Assembly: GCA_025998875.1 (NCBI GenBank)
Contig: AP024675.1
Location: 2,290,933-2,354,932, forward strand
Direction of reading: 5' to 3'
Source of the DNA: Bacteroidota bacterium
GTDB taxonomy: Bacteria > Bacteroidota > Rhodothermia > JANXDC01
Length of the DNA: 64,000 nt
The notes under the pieces were generated by a model. That model made no database searches. It had not been told where the DNA came from and was given only the letters and a program-made list of their open reading frames with translations. This document shows positions 25,566 through 36,259 of the stretch, in pieces. Positions within the stretch are counted from its first letter, which is position 1, and each line of letters begins with the position of its first letter. The position numbers were made by a program, and so were the translations under genes.

Positions 25566-25649
25566 GATGACTTTCCCTCCCCTGTACGGCACACAACTGT
25601 CCCTAGGATGCGCTCTCAAGGGGACGCGTTACAGAACGGAGGCGGACGC

Positions 25650-28070
25650 TCAGCGCAGATGGCGCAGGCGCAACCGGAGGGAATTGCCGATCACCATCAC
25701 ATCCGAAAGGGCCATCGCCGCGGCTCCGATCATGGGGCTCAACAGCACGCCCCAGAAGGGATACAGCAGGCCGGCTGCGATGGGGATGGCGGCCGTGTTG
25801 TAGAAGAAAGCCCAGAAAAGGTTCTGCTTGATCGTGCGCACCACCAGACGGGCCAGCTGTACCGCCCGGGATAGCTGGCGCAGATCATCGGACAAGAGCA
25901 CCACGGAGGCGGATTCGGCGGCCACATCGGCGCCCTTTCCCATGGCGATGCCCACATCGGCCTGTGCGAGGGCGGGGGCGTCGTTGATCCCGTCGCCGAG
26001 CATGGCGACCCGATGACCTTCTGCCTGCAGGCGCCGTACATAGGCCGCCTTCTCTTCCGGGGAGACCCGGGCGTAGAAACGCCCACATCCGACGGCCTCG
26101 GCCACTCGGGCCGCCGCCTGGGGCTGATCGCCCGTGAGCATGATGATTTCCAGCCCGAGCCGGCGCAGAGCCTCTACCGCCTCCCGCGCCTCCGCTCTGG
26201 GTTCATCGATCAGGCCCAGCAGGCCGAGCAGACGATCCCCCCTGAGCACGGCGAGCACGGTGTGGCCCGCCCGGGCAAGAGAGGCGGCCCTCTCCTGAAG
26301 GGTCGGATCCGATCCGTTCTGGCTCAGCACCCAGTCCGGCGCCCCCACCAGCACCCGCTGGCCCTGCAGGCGCGCCTCCACCCCTTGACCGAAATGCGCC
26401 CGGAAGGCCTCGGGCTCCGGCACCGAGGAGACGAAAGCCTGAGCCCAGCGCCAGACGGCTTGCCCCACAGGATGTTCACTCAACCGTTCGGCCGCCCCGG
26501 CCCAGAAAGCCAGCTCCTCAAGCTCCACCCCTGAGGTCGGGATGGCCTCCACGACCCGCAGTGCACCGGTGGTGAGCGTGCCCGTCTTATCCAACACCAG
26601 CGTATCGACGCGCGCCAGACGCTCGATGGCCTCCCCCCTTTTGAAGAGGATGCCCATCTCGGCCCCGCGCCCGATACCGACCATGATGGCCGTGGGCGTG
26701 GCCAGCCCCATGGCGCAGGGGCAGGCGATAATGAGCACGGCCACCGAGGTCATGATCGCATACCGCAGGGCGTGCTCCGGAGGCCCCAACAGAAGCCAGG
26801 CCACGAAGGTGAGCAGGCTGATGCCCAACACGACGGGCACAAAATAGGCGCTCACCCGGTCAGCGAGCCGCTGTACAGGGGCCTTTGAGCCCTGCGCCTC
26901 CCGCACCAGGCGGATGATCTGCCGCAGTCGGGTATCGGCACCTACCCGAGTGGCCTCGAAGGCGAAAGCCCCGGCCTGATTGAGCGTTCCGGCCCAGACC
27001 ACATCTCCCGGGCCTTTTTCCACGGGAACGGACTCCCCCGTGAGCAGAGACTCATCCACGCTGGAGTGCCCCTCCAGGACGCGGCCGTCTACGGGAATAC
27101 GCTCACCGGGTCGAACGATCACCACGTCCCCCTCGCGCAACAGGCCTACGGGCACCTCCTCTTCCCGGCCGTCCCGGCGAATGCGCGCCGTGCGCGGCTC
27201 CAGACGCATGAGCGCGTGCAGACTCGAGCTGGCCCGAGCCGCGGCGCGTCTTTCCAGCAGGTTTCCTATGAGCACGATGGTCACAATGGAGGCGGCCGTC
27301 TCGTAGTACAGATGGGGCTCCTGTCCGAAGGCCCGGAACCATCCCGGGGCCACCGTGGCCAGGAGACTGTAGCCATAGGCGGCGCTGGATCCGATGGAGA
27401 TGAGCACGTCCATATTGGCCGATCCCCCTCGGAGCGCGCGCCAGGCGCTGGAGAAAAACCCCCTGCCGGCCCAAAAGAGCACCCCCGTGGTGAGCAGTGC
27501 CTGCAACCAAGCATGGCCGGGAAAGCTCAGATGCCACATGGAGATGACAAAAACCGGCGCGGTGAGCAGGACGGCCACGAATACCCGGTTGCGGTAGCTA
27601 CGATAGAGGCGTTCCTCCCGGCTTTCGCCCTCCTGCTCGGCAGGGGGGCGGTGCACCGTATAGCCGAGCCGCTCGATGGTGCGCGCGATGGCTTCTGCAC
27701 CGACCGGACCCGGCACGTAACGCACCTGAACCCGATGCAGGGGAAGCACAGCCCGGGCCTCGAGCACGCCGGGTAGACGACTCAGCTGTCCTTCGATGCG
27801 GGCCACACAGGAGGCGCACGTCATATCCGGCACCTCCAGCTCAAGTTGCTCGGTGGGGACCCGATATCCGGCCCGCTCCACAGAGCGGAGTATATCCTGC
27901 AGGTTTGCGGTTTCCGGACGCCACTCCACGGTGGCCTCCCCGGTGGCGAAGTTTACATACGCCCGTTCCACCCCGGGACACCCCTGCAGGGCTCGCTCTA
28001 CGCGCAGCGCGCAACTGGCGCAATCCATACCCTCGACGGGCATCTGCAGACGCACAGTGGAGGCGCTCAT
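25650..28070 (-). CDS. copA: Copper-translocating P1B-type ATPase
   Basis: 806 residues. Two N-terminal heavy-metal-associated domains with GMDCASC (Cys 17, 20) and DMTCASC (Cys 85, 88), eight membrane helices, the CPC ion-path motif ([12 protein letters not shown]), phosphorylation site [13 protein letters not shown] loop, TGD and [10 protein letters not shown] hinge. Late helices carry FFYNTAAIP and [15 protein letters not shown]. The YN and Met fit Cu+ ATPases (P1B-1); the usual MxxSS is MxxSD. Exports monovalent copper (or silver) from the cytoplasm. Its ATG overlaps the stop of the ArsR-family repressor (ATGA), so both are one unit. Confidence 0.94.
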   Translation of the reverse strand: MSASTVRLQMPVEGMDCASCALRVERALQGCPGVERAYVNFATGEATVEWRPETANLQDILRSVERAGYRVPTEQLELEVPDMTCASCVARIEGQLSRLPGVLEARAVLPLHRVQVRYVPGPVGAEAIARTIERLGYTVHRPPAEQEGESREERLYRSYRNRVFVAVLLTAPVFVISMWHLSFPGHAWLQALLTTGVLFWAGRGFFSSAWRALRGGSANMDVLISIGSSAAYGYSLLATVAPGWFRAFGQEPHLYYETAASIVTIVLIGNLLERRAAARASSSLHALMRLEPRTARIRRDGREEEVPVGLLREGDVVIVRPGERIPVDGRVLEGHSSVDESLLTGESVPVEKGPGDVVWAGTLNQAGAFAFEATRVGADTRLRQIIRLVREAQGSKAPVQRLADRVSAYFVPVVLGISLLTFVAWLLLGPPEHALRYAIMTSVAVLIIACPCAMGLATPTAIMVGIGRGAEMGILFKRGEAIERLARVDTLVLDKTGTLTTGALRVVEAIPTSGVELEELAFWAGAAERLSEHPVGQAVWRWAQAFVSSVPEPEAFRAHFGQGVEARLQGQRVLVGAPDWVLSQNGSDPTLQERAASLARAGHTVLAVLRGDRLLGLLGLIDEPRAEAREAVEALRRLGLEIIMLTGDQPQAAARVAEAVGCGRFYARVSPEEKAAYVRRLQAEGHRVAMLGDGINDAPALAQADVGIAMGKGADVAAESASVVLLSDDLRQLSRAVQLARLVVRTIKQNLFWAFFYNTAAIPIAAGLLYPFWGVLLSPMIGAAAMALSDVMVIGNSLRLRLRHLR

Positions 28071-28423
28071 ATCATCTCCTCCTCCGCATGCGCACGCAAC
28101 AGGCGCAGGATGGAGCTCACGTGCGCATCATCGAGCCGATAGTACACCAACCGCCCCTGCCGGCGGGCGCGCACCAAGCGCAGATCCCGGAGCCGGCGCA
28201 GTTGATGAGAAACCGCCGACACGCTCAGGCCCACAATTGCCGCCAGCTCATGCACACAGCATTCCCGCTCCAGAAGGGCCAAAAGCACCTGCAGACGGGT
28301 CCGATCCCCCATGGCCTCCAACCACAGCGCCATGGTGTCGAGCACCTGAGCAGAGGGCATCGCGCCTCGAACAGCCTCCAGGGCCGCCTTGTCCACGCAG
28401 GCCGGATACGCAGGGGGTTTCAT
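28067..28423 (-). CDS. ArsR/SmtB-family metal-sensing repressor
   Basis: 118 residues. Winged helix-turn-helix ([50 protein letters not shown]). The last helix carries D99, H101, H112 and E115 in the exact spacing of the SmtB/CzrA alpha-5 zinc site. A CC pair sits before the DNA-binding helix (ECCVHEL), near the ArsR/CadC alpha-3 thiolate position. It should leave its operator when metal binds. It autoregulates with copA: a palindrome overlaps the transcription start. ATG 28423 is preferred over GTG 28432. Confidence 0.92.
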   Translation of the reverse strand: MKPPAYPACVDKAALEAVRGAMPSAQVLDTMALWLEAMGDRTRLQVLLALLERECCVHELAAIVGLSVSAVSHQLRRLRDLRLVRARRQGRLVYYRLDDAHVSSILRLLRAHAEEEMI

Positions 28424-28427
28424 TGTG

Positions 28428-28449
28428 TGCACTGTTGCTCAACTATGCA
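28428..28449. promoter_or_regulatory. Palindromic ArsR-type operator
   Basis: 22-bp imperfect inverted repeat; 8 of 11 positions pair between the half-sites TGCATAGTTGA and TGCACTGTTGC (minus strand and its complement). It lies between the -7 box and the repressor ATG, covering the predicted start site. The form matches the 12-2-12 style operators of SmtB/CadC repressors. Confidence 0.65.
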
Positions 28450-28453
28450 AATG

Positions 28454-28484
28454 CAAAGGTAACCCCCCCTCCGTTCCCTGTCAA
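28454..28484 (-). promoter_or_regulatory. Promoter of arsR-copA, perfect consensus
   Basis: Minus-strand TTGACA (28484-28479) and TACCTTTG (28461-28454), 20 nt between TTG and the -7 box. Predicted start near 28449 coincides with the edge of the operator. Confidence 0.75.
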
Positions 28485-28605
28485 GCGCTCTTTGCCCCGC
28501 GGTTCCGCTTCGGGTCCTGTTTCGGAAGGGGCGCCATCCCGCGCCGGGGTCCGCCTCCGAAAAAAGCCCCCCTCTGGCTGGCCCCGCCTGCTGGGACCGT
28601 ATCCG
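28485..28605. other. Gap upstream of arsR and downstream of tal, nothing recognised
   Basis: About 120 GC-rich bases between the tal stop and the arsR promoter. A run of six T follows GGGGGGC on the minus strand (28559-28571), but no convincing stem precedes it, so I do not call a terminator. Confidence 0.4.
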
Positions 28606-29265
28606 CTACGGAGCGGAAGAAACCTGGCGCTTCTGCCAGTCGGCCAGAAAGCGCTCCAGGCCCACATCCGTGAGCGGATGCTGGATGAGCTGTTCGAGGA
28701 CCTTGAAGGGCATCGTGCACACATCGGCCCCCATGAGCGCGGCCTCCACCACGTGCATGGGATGCCGGACGCTGGCCACAAGCACGCGGGTCTCAAATCC
28801 GTAATGGCTGTAGATGGTCAGAATCTGGCGCACGAGCTCCAGACCGCTTGTGCCCACATCATCGAGGCGTCCGACAAAGGGGCTTACGTAACTTGCCCCT
28901 GCTTTGGCCGCCACCAGGGCCTGCGCCGGAGAGAAGACGAGCGTGCAGTTGGTGGATATGCCCTCCTGAGCCAGCGTGCGGATAGCCCGCACCCCGTCGC
29001 GGATCATGGGCACCTTGACGACGATGTGGGGATGCAGGCTGGCCAGGGCGCGGGCTTCTTCGAGCATCCCCTCGTAATCCGTGGCCACCACTTCGGCCGA
29101 GACCGGACCCTGCACGATTTCACAGATCCGGTAGAGGTGCTCCTGCACGTCAAGCGGGTTTTCTCTGGCCAGCAGGGTGGGGTTGGTCGTCACCCCGTCG
29201 AGAATCCCCCAGCTGGCCGCCTGGCGGATTTCCTCCAGGTTGGCCGTATCGAGAAAGAACTTCAT
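28606..29265 (-). CDS. tal: Transaldolase, short MipB/TalC type
   Basis: 219 residues, the compact form found in many thermophiles and Bacteroidota. Transfers a dihydroxyacetone unit in the non-oxidative pentose phosphate pathway. Signatures: [22 protein letters not shown], catalytic Schiff-base Lys in HIVVKVPM, and [20 protein letters not shown]. The fructose-6-phosphate aldolase subgroup has the same fold, so that activity cannot be excluded. Its ATG overlaps the stop of the Lon-like gene (ATGA). Confidence 0.93.
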   Translation of the reverse strand: MKFFLDTANLEEIRQAASWGILDGVTTNPTLLARENPLDVQEHLYRICEIVQGPVSAEVVATDYEGMLEEARALASLHPHIVVKVPMIRDGVRAIRTLAQEGISTNCTLVFSPAQALVAAKAGASYVSPFVGRLDDVGTSGLELVRQILTIYSHYGFETRVLVASVRHPMHVVEAALMGADVCTMPFKVLEQLIQHPLTDVGLERFLADWQKRQVSSAP

Positions 29266-31769
29266 CTTGAGTCCTCCTGTGCTGATCTGTTACCCTCAGA
29301 TGGCGCTCTCTGTGCGGTTTTTGCCCTTTGAGCCAGCTCTCTACGCGCCCGGCGCAGGGCGGCCTGCACCTCCGCTTCGATCTGCAAAAGGCGCTCCATC
29401 AGGCGGCCGTGGAAGCTATCCGGAGGGAAACGCCCCGAGGCGTCCGGTTTTCCGGCCGGGATGCCGCTGAGTAGCTCCAGGCAGTCGTCTATGGTATGGG
29501 CCGCATAGAGGTGGAAGTGCCCCTCGCTCAGGGCCTGGCGCACCTCCGCATCGAGCATGAGATGTTGTACGTTCGAGGCGGGTATGATCACCCCCTGTTG
29601 CCCCGTAAGCCCCCTGAGGCGGCAGAGGCGGTAGAAGCCCTCGATTTTTTCGTTGATGCCGCCAACGGCCTGCAGTTCCCCTTTCTGGTTGATCGAGCCC
29701 GTCACGGCCAGATCCTGGCGAATGGGCACGTCGGCCAGGGCGGAAAGCAGGGCGAGCAGCTCGGCTGCCGAGGCGCTGTCCCCCTCAATACGGGCGTATT
29801 GCTGCTCGAAGACGATGCGGGCCGAGAACGGCAAGGGCTGATAGAGCCCATACTGCTGTCCCAGATAGCCCTCCAGAATGAGCACGCCCTTGTCGTGAAT
29901 GGGCCCGCTCAGGCGCACCTCACGCAGGATGTTGAGCACCTCTCCGCGCCCGTAGCGCACAGTGGCCGTGATCCGGATCGGATAGCCCAGCTCCAGATCG
30001 GGCAGTTCGAGCACCGTAAGCCCGTTGATCTCTCCCACGCGCCGGCCATCGGTGTTGATCAGGAGCACATCCCGGCAGAAGGCCTCCTCCAGGTGCTCGG
30101 CCAGGAGGCCGGATCGATATCGCCGTTGCCGGAGCGCCTCCTCCACGTCGGCTCTTTCCACAAGTACACGCCGGCGCAGGCCGGCTGCCCGGGATCGAGC
30201 CCGGAAGGCGGCTTCTCGGACCAGGCTGGCCAGTTCGGAAAAGCGCGTCGAGAGCCGCTCCTGATCCTCCACCATGCGGGCGGCATGTTCCACGAGCCGG
30301 CCCACGGCTCCCGGGGTCCAGTGGGGCAAGCCCTCGGCGCGGCAGAGTTCGCGCACAAAGGCCGCATAGCTCAGCTCCACCTCAGGGGTGCGCCGGACCG
30401 AGGTATCGAACTCCGCCTTGATCCGGAAAAGTTCTCCGAAATCGGGGTCGAAGGCGTAGAGCAGATCGTAATAGCTCTCATCGCCCATGAGCACGACTTT
30501 GCCCTCGAAGGGGATGGGTTCCGGGTCGACAAAAACGGTGTTGCCCATGCTCGGCTCCGGGCTGATGGGCTCAATCCGGATCTGACCGGTCTGGAGGGTG
30601 AGCTTGAGCGCCTCATAGGCATAGGGATTGAGCAGCAGCTGATGGGCGTCTACGAGCAGGTATCCCCCGTTGGCCCAGTGCAGAGCGCCGGGTCGCACGT
30701 ATGTATAATCGGTGACCATGGCGCCAAACTGGAACTCGTATTCGATCCGTCCCACCAGGCCGTTGTAGGTGGGGTTGGCCACGTGCTCGACGGGTGCACC
30801 CTGCTGGCCGGTGCGATCGATGAATACGTTGACCCGGTAGCGGCGCCATAAGTCAAAAAACCCCGGCCGCAGGGGCTCATGATTCTCCCCCTCGCTCGGG
30901 CTTTCCTCTTCGGGCTCCTCGCGATAGAGGCGATCGATCACGCTCAGGGTGAGATCCTCCTGAACCAGATCCAGATAGCGCAGCACATCGGGCACGCGGT
31001 GGTATTTTTCACGCAGTTTGCGGATAACGGAATCGGAGATCTTCTCCACCAGGGAAAGGTTGAGCTCATCGATGCGCTCTCGGAGCGCTTCCCAGCGGCG
31101 GAAAAGCTCCAGTTCCTGCTCCCGGTAGGCCTCCTGGAGCTCGGCCCAGACGCGCTGCAGACGCTGACGATCGGTCCGGGAGAGCCGTTTGAGCGCACTC
31201 GGACTCATGGGCCGGCCCCGTTTGTCCAGCGGCACGACCAGCCACGTGCCCGAATCCCCTTCCACGAAGGCAAATCCCCGGCGGCGCAGGAACTCCTCAA
31301 GCCTGTGCTGGCGCTCCTGCTCGGCGCGTTCGAGTTCGGCCTCCAGTCTGCGCTTTTTGGTCTGATAATCCCGCCCCAGCAGGGCGCCTGTGACGGCTTT
31401 GAGCATAGCCGTGACGGCCTCTTCCAGATCTCGGGCGAAGATCCGGGCCCATCCGGCCGGAAGCCGGAGGGCCAACGGACGGTTGGGCTGGCGGAAGTTG
31501 TTCACATACACCCAGTCGTCGGGGGTGGGCTCCTTGGGCGCCACGTTCTGCAGCACGCGCCGGATGGCCGTCTCTTTGCCCACCCCGGGCGGGCCGGCCA
31601 GGTAGAGGTGATAGCCCGGCATGCGCACGGCCAGCTGAATAGCCTCCAGGGCGCGCGGTTGGCCGATCAGACCGGGATCGAACTCCAGGGCCGCCGTGCT
31701 CCGGAAACGCCACGTTCGCGTGTCCGTGGCTCGATAGGTTTCTTCGGGACGAAGAGGGCGTGCAGGCAT
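29262..31769 (-). CDS. Lon-like ATP-dependent protease (AAA_32/S16)
   Basis: 835 residues. N-terminal substrate domain leading to Walker A ([14 protein letters not shown]), a long coiled-coil insertion (about residues 110-290, very rich in E, R, L), Walker B region ([23 protein letters not shown]), and a C-terminal S16 protease domain with the Ser-Lys dyad: [17 protein letters not shown] and [19 protein letters not shown]. This is the LonB/AAA_32 architecture seen across bacteria, distinct from housekeeping LonA. It starts 3 nt after the porD stop and ends overlapping tal. Confidence 0.92.
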   Translation of the reverse strand: MPARPLRPEETYRATDTRTWRFRSTAALEFDPGLIGQPRALEAIQLAVRMPGYHLYLAGPPGVGKETAIRRVLQNVAPKEPTPDDWVYVNNFRQPNRPLALRLPAGWARIFARDLEEAVTAMLKAVTGALLGRDYQTKKRRLEAELERAEQERQHRLEEFLRRRGFAFVEGDSGTWLVVPLDKRGRPMSPSALKRLSRTDRQRLQRVWAELQEAYREQELELFRRWEALRERIDELNLSLVEKISDSVIRKLREKYHRVPDVLRYLDLVQEDLTLSVIDRLYREEPEEESPSEGENHEPLRPGFFDLWRRYRVNVFIDRTGQQGAPVEHVANPTYNGLVGRIEYEFQFGAMVTDYTYVRPGALHWANGGYLLVDAHQLLLNPYAYEALKLTLQTGQIRIEPISPEPSMGNTVFVDPEPIPFEGKVVLMGDESYYDLLYAFDPDFGELFRIKAEFDTSVRRTPEVELSYAAFVRELCRAEGLPHWTPGAVGRLVEHAARMVEDQERLSTRFSELASLVREAAFRARSRAAGLRRRVLVERADVEEALRQRRYRSGLLAEHLEEAFCRDVLLINTDGRRVGEINGLTVLELPDLELGYPIRITATVRYGRGEVLNILREVRLSGPIHDKGVLILEGYLGQQYGLYQPLPFSARIVFEQQYARIEGDSASAAELLALLSALADVPIRQDLAVTGSINQKGELQAVGGINEKIEGFYRLCRLRGLTGQQGVIIPASNVQHLMLDAEVRQALSEGHFHLYAAHTIDDCLELLSGIPAGKPDASGRFPPDSFHGRLMERLLQIEAEVQAALRRARRELAQRAKTAQRAPSEGNRSAQEDSR

Positions 31770-31772
31770 AAT

Positions 31773-32669
31773 TCAAGGACGAGCCAGGAGTTTGCGGTAC
31801 TCGGAGCTGTGTCCGGGATCGATCGCGCTCAGGATCTCGTAGGCGCGCCGACGCTGTTCCAGAGGGGCCTCCTCAAGGGCGGCGGTGATCTCCCGGTACT
31901 TGGCCGTAAAGAACAGATCCAGCACATACTGGCGGGATACATCCCGGAACACCTCGGCGATCCGCTCCAGCGCGGCCAGGATCTGTTCCCGGGCCTGCTC
32001 GGGGTTCTCCAGATAGGCGTCCAGCCCCTGGAAATGATACTGAAAGAGCGCCTCGCGAAACGGCACCAGGCGGGCATCGAGGAGCTGGCTTACCAGCCAG
32101 TAGCGGTTCTGCCGATCGGCTGCGGGCTTCCACTGCGGACCCCCGCTGCTCTGGGCCAGATCCACGATGCGGCGGGCGATTTCGAAAAAGCGCGTTCCCC
32201 CCTGAGAGGAGAAGGTATCATAATCATAGCCCAGAATCACGTAGGCGTAGAAGTCCAGCGTGGAGGTGAGCTCCTCGAATTCATCCAGATTATGCACCAG
32301 GGGCTGCCCCTGCACGTAGCGAAACGTCCACCGGGGCTCCAGGATCTGCAGCACTACGGTCTGCTGGTCGGATCCGTAGATGGGCCGGCGGCTGGATACG
32401 GCGAGCTGGGCGGTGTACTGGTCCCCGTTGCGCTCCAGGAAAACGAGCTGAAGCGTGCACTCGATGCGCTCTCCGGGCTCGAAGGCGTCCTGCGTCCAGG
32501 CCCGCCCGTTGAGGTACTCTTCGATCTGCGGCTTGAGTTGCCGCAGAAACTCCACCCCCGTACCCTCCAGCGCGCGCAGATCGATGGAGACCGTACAGAC
32601 CAGCTCCTGCGCCCGAAGCGACCCGGCGCAGCACAGCAGCGCCACGACTCCGATGCGCATGTAACGCAT
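31773..32669 (-). CDS. porD: DUF4835 family protein, PorD-like T9SS component
   Basis: 298 residues with a signal peptide (MRIGVVALLCCAGSLRAQ). The mature part follows DUF4835: ELVCTVSIDLRALEGT, LKPQIEEYLNGRAWTQDAF, ERIECTLQLVFLER, the ILGYDYDTFSSQGGTRFFEIARRIVDLAQ block and FHFQGLDAY-like ending. PorD is needed for type IX secretion in gingival Bacteroidota, where it acts in the periplasm or outer membrane. Agrees with the T9SS sorting signal on the cargo at 23049-25565. The frame is open further upstream to 32936 but the signal peptide fixes the start at 32669 or 32660. Confidence 0.86.
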   Translation of the reverse strand: MRYMRIGVVALLCCAGSLRAQELVCTVSIDLRALEGTGVEFLRQLKPQIEEYLNGRAWTQDAFEPGERIECTLQLVFLERNGDQYTAQLAVSSRRPIYGSDQQTVVLQILEPRWTFRYVQGQPLVHNLDEFEELTSTLDFYAYVILGYDYDTFSSQGGTRFFEIARRIVDLAQSSGGPQWKPAADRQNRYWLVSQLLDARLVPFREALFQYHFQGLDAYLENPEQAREQILAALERIAEVFRDVSRQYVLDLFFTAKYREITAALEEAPLEQRRRAYEILSAIDPGHSSEYRKLLARP

Positions 32670-32715
32670 GCACAAAGAGCGGCATCTCTGCTCGAGCATA
32701 CAGGAGAAATTTCCG

Positions 32716-33507
32716 GTGCCTAGAGCTCGGGTGCAAGTTTTCCCGCTGCTGTTCTGGATGCTGGTTTCCGGCCCGGCCGAGGGGCAGATAACCCGGGGCG
32801 AGCGGCTCTGGGGGGAGGCCGCCGCCTTGCTGGGCGGACCTCTGGATCGGATCTGGGCCTCTCCGGTCGGCCCTGCGGAAGCCGCCGCGCTCGGCATCGG
32901 ATGGGAACGACGCTTCGGACTGCTGGAGGGACGCACCCTGGGCTTTGTGGGCCCGCTTGGGGGTCGGATTCTGGGAGCGGGGTTGAGCGATTTCGGGGCG
33001 GGGCCGTACCGGGAACTCCGATTCCGCCTGCTTGGGGGCTATCCGGTAAGCCCGGGGCTCTGGACGGGGCTCTACGGGGAGATCCGGCAGCGATGGATTG
33101 ACGGATACGGTCGGTTTTCCATGTTCGCCCTGGGCGGAGGGCTGTACTGGGTTCGGGGTCCATGGCGGGCGGTGATGCTGGCCTCCCCCCTGCTGGGTAG
33201 CGCCTGGTCAGATCGGGAACGAGAGCCCCGGCGCCTGCGCCTGGCCGTAGCCCGGAACCTGGGCCCTCTGGAGCTGGCCTCCGGCTGGGAGGCGGCCCCC
33301 GGAGAGCGCAACTGGCCCTCCTGGGGGTTGGCCCTGCAGGCCCGCCCGGACCTCCGACTCGGGCTGGGCACGCGCCTCTTCCCCGGGGAGTGGGGGCTTG
33401 GAGCGGAGCTCTCGCTTCGAGGGCTCACCCTGAGCTGGGCACTGGTCAGGCACCTGGAGCTGGGCTGGAGCCCCTCGGTGGAGGTGAGCTGGAGGCTGAA
33501 ACCATGA
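32716..33507 (+). CDS. Exported beta-barrel-like protein, unknown function
   Basis: 263 residues. Signal peptide (VQVFPLLFWMLVSGPAEGQ), then alternating polar/aromatic strands separated by Gly-rich turns ([56 protein letters not shown]) that suggest an outer-membrane barrel of about 10-12 strands. It ends in W-R-L-K-P. GTG 32716 with AGGAG 9 nt upstream is preferred over ATG 32668, which overlaps the divergent porD start. Its stop overlaps the next start (ATGA). PorP/PorQ-like in style, but no signature to name it. Confidence 0.7.
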   Translation: MPRARVQVFPLLFWMLVSGPAEGQITRGERLWGEAAALLGGPLDRIWASPVGPAEAAALGIGWERRFGLLEGRTLGFVGPLGGRILGAGLSDFGAGPYRELRFRLLGGYPVSPGLWTGLYGEIRQRWIDGYGRFSMFALGGGLYWVRGPWRAVMLASPLLGSAWSDREREPRRLRLAVARNLGPLELASGWEAAPGERNWPSWGLALQARPDLRLGLGTRLFPGEWGLGAELSLRGLTLSWALVRHLELGWSPSVEVSWRLKP

Positions 33508-35234
33508 GACGCATTTCTGTTACTATAGCCGGGCCGTTGCTCCTGGCCCTTCGCCTCGAGGCCCAGCCCGATAGCCTGACAATCCCGGAAACGGGGCTCG
33601 AAGAGGCGGGCCCCGCCCAATGGGAAGCCCTCCAGGAGGAATGGGATGCCCTGCTGCTCGGGCCCGTGGCGCTCAACCGGGCCGACGAACAGGAGCTCAT
33701 GCGGCTTCCCGGCATGCGACCCGAATGGGCACAGGCCATCCTGCGGGCGCGCGCCGAGCGGGGCGGATTCCGGTCCCTGGTCGAATTATTCCAGATCCCC
33801 TCCCTGGATTCGGTCTGGGTGGCGCGCTGGTGGCCCTTTCTTATCCTGCAGTACCGGCAGAGGGGGTTCAGAGGCAGGATGGAAACCTGGGGCCGGCTAC
33901 AACCGGGCCCGCAGGCCAGCTCGCGTCTAGAGCTCGAATGGGAACGCATCGGCCTGCTGCTGCGCGGCAGATGGCATCCCTCCAGCGGATGGCACCTGCT
34001 TCCCTCCGCTTCCCTACGACTTCGAGGAGAAACCGGCGGCCTGCGCCTTTTCCTCGGCGTCCTGGGGATCGATGCGGGATCCGGACTGCTCTTTGGTTCT
34101 CCGTATCGGGCTATCCGCCGAGCCGGCCTGCCCCCCCTGTTTCGCCTCCTGGCGGTGCGCCCTTCGGTATCCTCCCGCTCCCCGTGGGGGGCGTGGATGA
34201 GCGGACCCGCTCTCGGAGGAAGCTGGCATGTATTTGTGCTCGCCCCGGGAGGTTGGCCGCGCAGCGGGCACTTTATCCCGGGCCTGGGCTGGGAGGGCGC
34301 CATCGGTCCCCTACGGCTGGGCCTGGCGGTGATAGAAAACCCGTTTCTGGCCTCCGTATACGGTGTTCTCCCCGGACCACACGGAAGCCTCTGGGGGGAG
34401 GTGATCGGCTCCGAAAACGGCCCGGCAGGTTACCTCCTCGGAGGCCGATGGGAGCTCGGGGGCATACGGCTTGACGGGTTCCTCCGGCACCACCCGGCCA
34501 GGGTCCGCTCCCCCTTCGGCGCCCCTTCCGGGGCCTGGAGCAGAGGACGAACGGAGTCTGGATACGGGCTGGTGGCCCTTTTTCCCCTGCGGGGATCCCT
34601 GCAGGGATGGACAGGCTGGGATGTGGCCACCTTCTGGCCGGAGCGGACCCAGCCCTGGGTGGCGCGCGGAGCGGAAGTGGTAGCGGGAATCCGGTATCGC
34701 ACCCCTGTACCCGAAGGGGTGATGCTCCTGGAATGGCGATACGGGCACAATCCCGAGGGATATTCCCTCCGGGAGGATCCGCTGGGCCGGCTTTTGCGAT
34801 CGGAGCGCACGGAGCGGCGCTGGCAACTTACCGGCAGCGGATCCTGGTCGCTGGGACCCCTGAAGGTGCGGATCTGGACCTCCTGGAAGGTGCTCTCCCT
34901 GCAGGGAAAGGCCATAAGCTGGTGGGCAGAGGTGCAGGGCCGCATCGGCCGAGGCGCTCGGGCGCGCCTCCGATGGGGCGGATCCACCGGCCCCGGATAC
35001 GGGATCCGCTTCTTCCTTCCCGAACCCGGCCCCCCTGGGGAGGGAATCTGGTTCTATGGACCCTCCGATTACGCCTCTCTGGAGTTCGTCTGGGGGTTTG
35101 CCGGGAACTGGACCGGGACGCTGTCGATTTCCTCCTTGAGGCGCGGCACAGAGAGCCTCTGGCCCTCAGCCGGAATGCGAAGCCCGGCGTCCGGACGCAT
35201 CGCGATCGGGCTCAGGCGCCGCTGGGGGAACTAG
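33504..35234 (+). CDS. Exported helix-hairpin-helix protein with barrel-like body
   Basis: 576 residues. A signal-like N-terminus ([18 protein letters not shown]) is followed by two helix-hairpin-helix units (about residues 52-110: [45 protein letters not shown]) of the ComEA type. The rest, about 450 residues, is a run of amphipathic strands and aromatic belts typical of outer-membrane barrels. Large proteins of this layout occur in Bacteroidota and are usually annotated only as HHH-containing. It is coupled to the preceding barrel-like gene and converges on trxB with a 23-nt overlap. A role in DNA handling at the envelope is possible. Confidence 0.75.
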   Translation: MRRISVTIAGPLLLALRLEAQPDSLTIPETGLEEAGPAQWEALQEEWDALLLGPVALNRADEQELMRLPGMRPEWAQAILRARAERGGFRSLVELFQIPSLDSVWVARWWPFLILQYRQRGFRGRMETWGRLQPGPQASSRLELEWERIGLLLRGRWHPSSGWHLLPSASLRLRGETGGLRLFLGVLGIDAGSGLLFGSPYRAIRRAGLPPLFRLLAVRPSVSSRSPWGAWMSGPALGGSWHVFVLAPGGWPRSGHFIPGLGWEGAIGPLRLGLAVIENPFLASVYGVLPGPHGSLWGEVIGSENGPAGYLLGGRWELGGIRLDGFLRHHPARVRSPFGAPSGAWSRGRTESGYGLVALFPLRGSLQGWTGWDVATFWPERTQPWVARGAEVVAGIRYRTPVPEGVMLLEWRYGHNPEGYSLREDPLGRLLRSERTERRWQLTGSGSWSLGPLKVRIWTSWKVLSLQGKAISWWAEVQGRIGRGARARLRWGGSTGPGYGIRFFLPEPGPPGEGIWFYGPSDYASLEFVWGFAGNWTGTLSISSLRRGTESLWPSAGMRSPASGRIAIGLRRRWGN

Positions 35235-36186
35235 CCGCATCCGGAACCGGGTGCAGGGCAGCCCCTTCGGCTAGCCAACGCTCGCAATCCAGCGCGGCCA
35301 TGCATCCGGATCCGGCCGCCGTGACCGCCTGCCGGTAAACTCGATCCTGCACGTCCCCGCAAGCGAAGACACCGGGCACGCTGGTGTGCGTGCTCCCCGG
35401 GCGGGTCCGGATATAGCCCAGTTCATCGAGCTCGAGCTGTCCCTGAAAAATCTCCGTGTTGGGCTTATGCCCGATGGCCAGAAACAACCCCCCAACGGCG
35501 AGCGAGGTGCGCTCTCCGGTCTGCACGTTGCGCACCAGCACCCCTTCGACCCGATCTTCTCCGAGCACGTCCTCCACAATCGTATTCCAGATAAAACGGA
35601 TCTTGGGGTTCTGAAAGGCGCGCTGCTGCAGGATCTTGGAGGCGCGCAGCTGATCTCGGCGATGGATCACATAAACCGTGCGGGCAAAGCGGGTCAGAAA
35701 CAGGGCCTCTTCCATGGCCGTATCCCCGCCCCCTACCACCGCCACATCCTGCCCCCGGAAAAAGGCCCCGTCGCAGGTGGCGCAGGCCGAAACCCCCCTG
35801 CCCCGGAGCCGGAGCTCGTTGGGTAGTCCGAGGTAGCGCGCCGAGGCGCCGGTAGCTATGATCACGGCATCGGCCGTGATCACCTGCCGGCCTCCGTCGA
35901 GCTCAAGCCGGAAAGGCCGGACGGAGAAATCCACCGCCGTCACCTCGGAAAAACGCGTCTCCGCCCCGAACCGCTGCGCCTGCCGGCGCATGAGATCCAT
36001 GAGCTCCGGCCCCTGAATCCCATCGGGGAACCCTGGAAAGTTCTCCACATCCGTTGTCGTAGTAAGCTGTCCCCCCGGCTCCCGGCCCTCCAGCACAAGG
36101 GGCCTAAGCTCGGCTCGCGCCGCGTAAATGGCCGCCGTCAGCCCGGCGGGACCGGATCCGATGATCACTACGCGATGATGTTCCAT
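35212..36186 (-). CDS. trxB: Thioredoxin-disulfide reductase
   Basis: 324 residues. NADPH-dependent flavoprotein that reduces thioredoxin. FAD motif [18 protein letters not shown] at the N-terminus, redox CATC in [16 protein letters not shown] motif [15 protein letters not shown], and the C-terminal FAD motif [26 protein letters not shown]. Length is normal. GCAGGAG about 15 nt before the ATG may act as ribosome-binding site. It borders the metal-efflux module. Confidence 0.96.
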   Translation of the reverse strand: MEHHRVVIIGSGPAGLTAAIYAARAELRPLVLEGREPGGQLTTTTDVENFPGFPDGIQGPELMDLMRRQAQRFGAETRFSEVTAVDFSVRPFRLELDGGRQVITADAVIIATGASARYLGLPNELRLRGRGVSACATCDGAFFRGQDVAVVGGGDTAMEEALFLTRFARTVYVIHRRDQLRASKILQQRAFQNPKIRFIWNTIVEDVLGEDRVEGVLVRNVQTGERTSLAVGGLFLAIGHKPNTEIFQGQLELDELGYIRTRPGSTHTSVPGVFACGDVQDRVYRQAVTAAGSGCMAALDCERWLAEGAALHPVPDAASSPSGA

Positions 36187-36259
36187 AGGCTGCCTTTGTT
36201 CTCCTGCGGTTTGGATGCCCTGTCTCCGGGATCGGTGTCAGCAAGAGCCGGTGCGGCAA

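Noticed and set aside
28555..28580. Rho-independent terminator after tal
   Set aside because: The T run is real but no stem of useful length precedes it.
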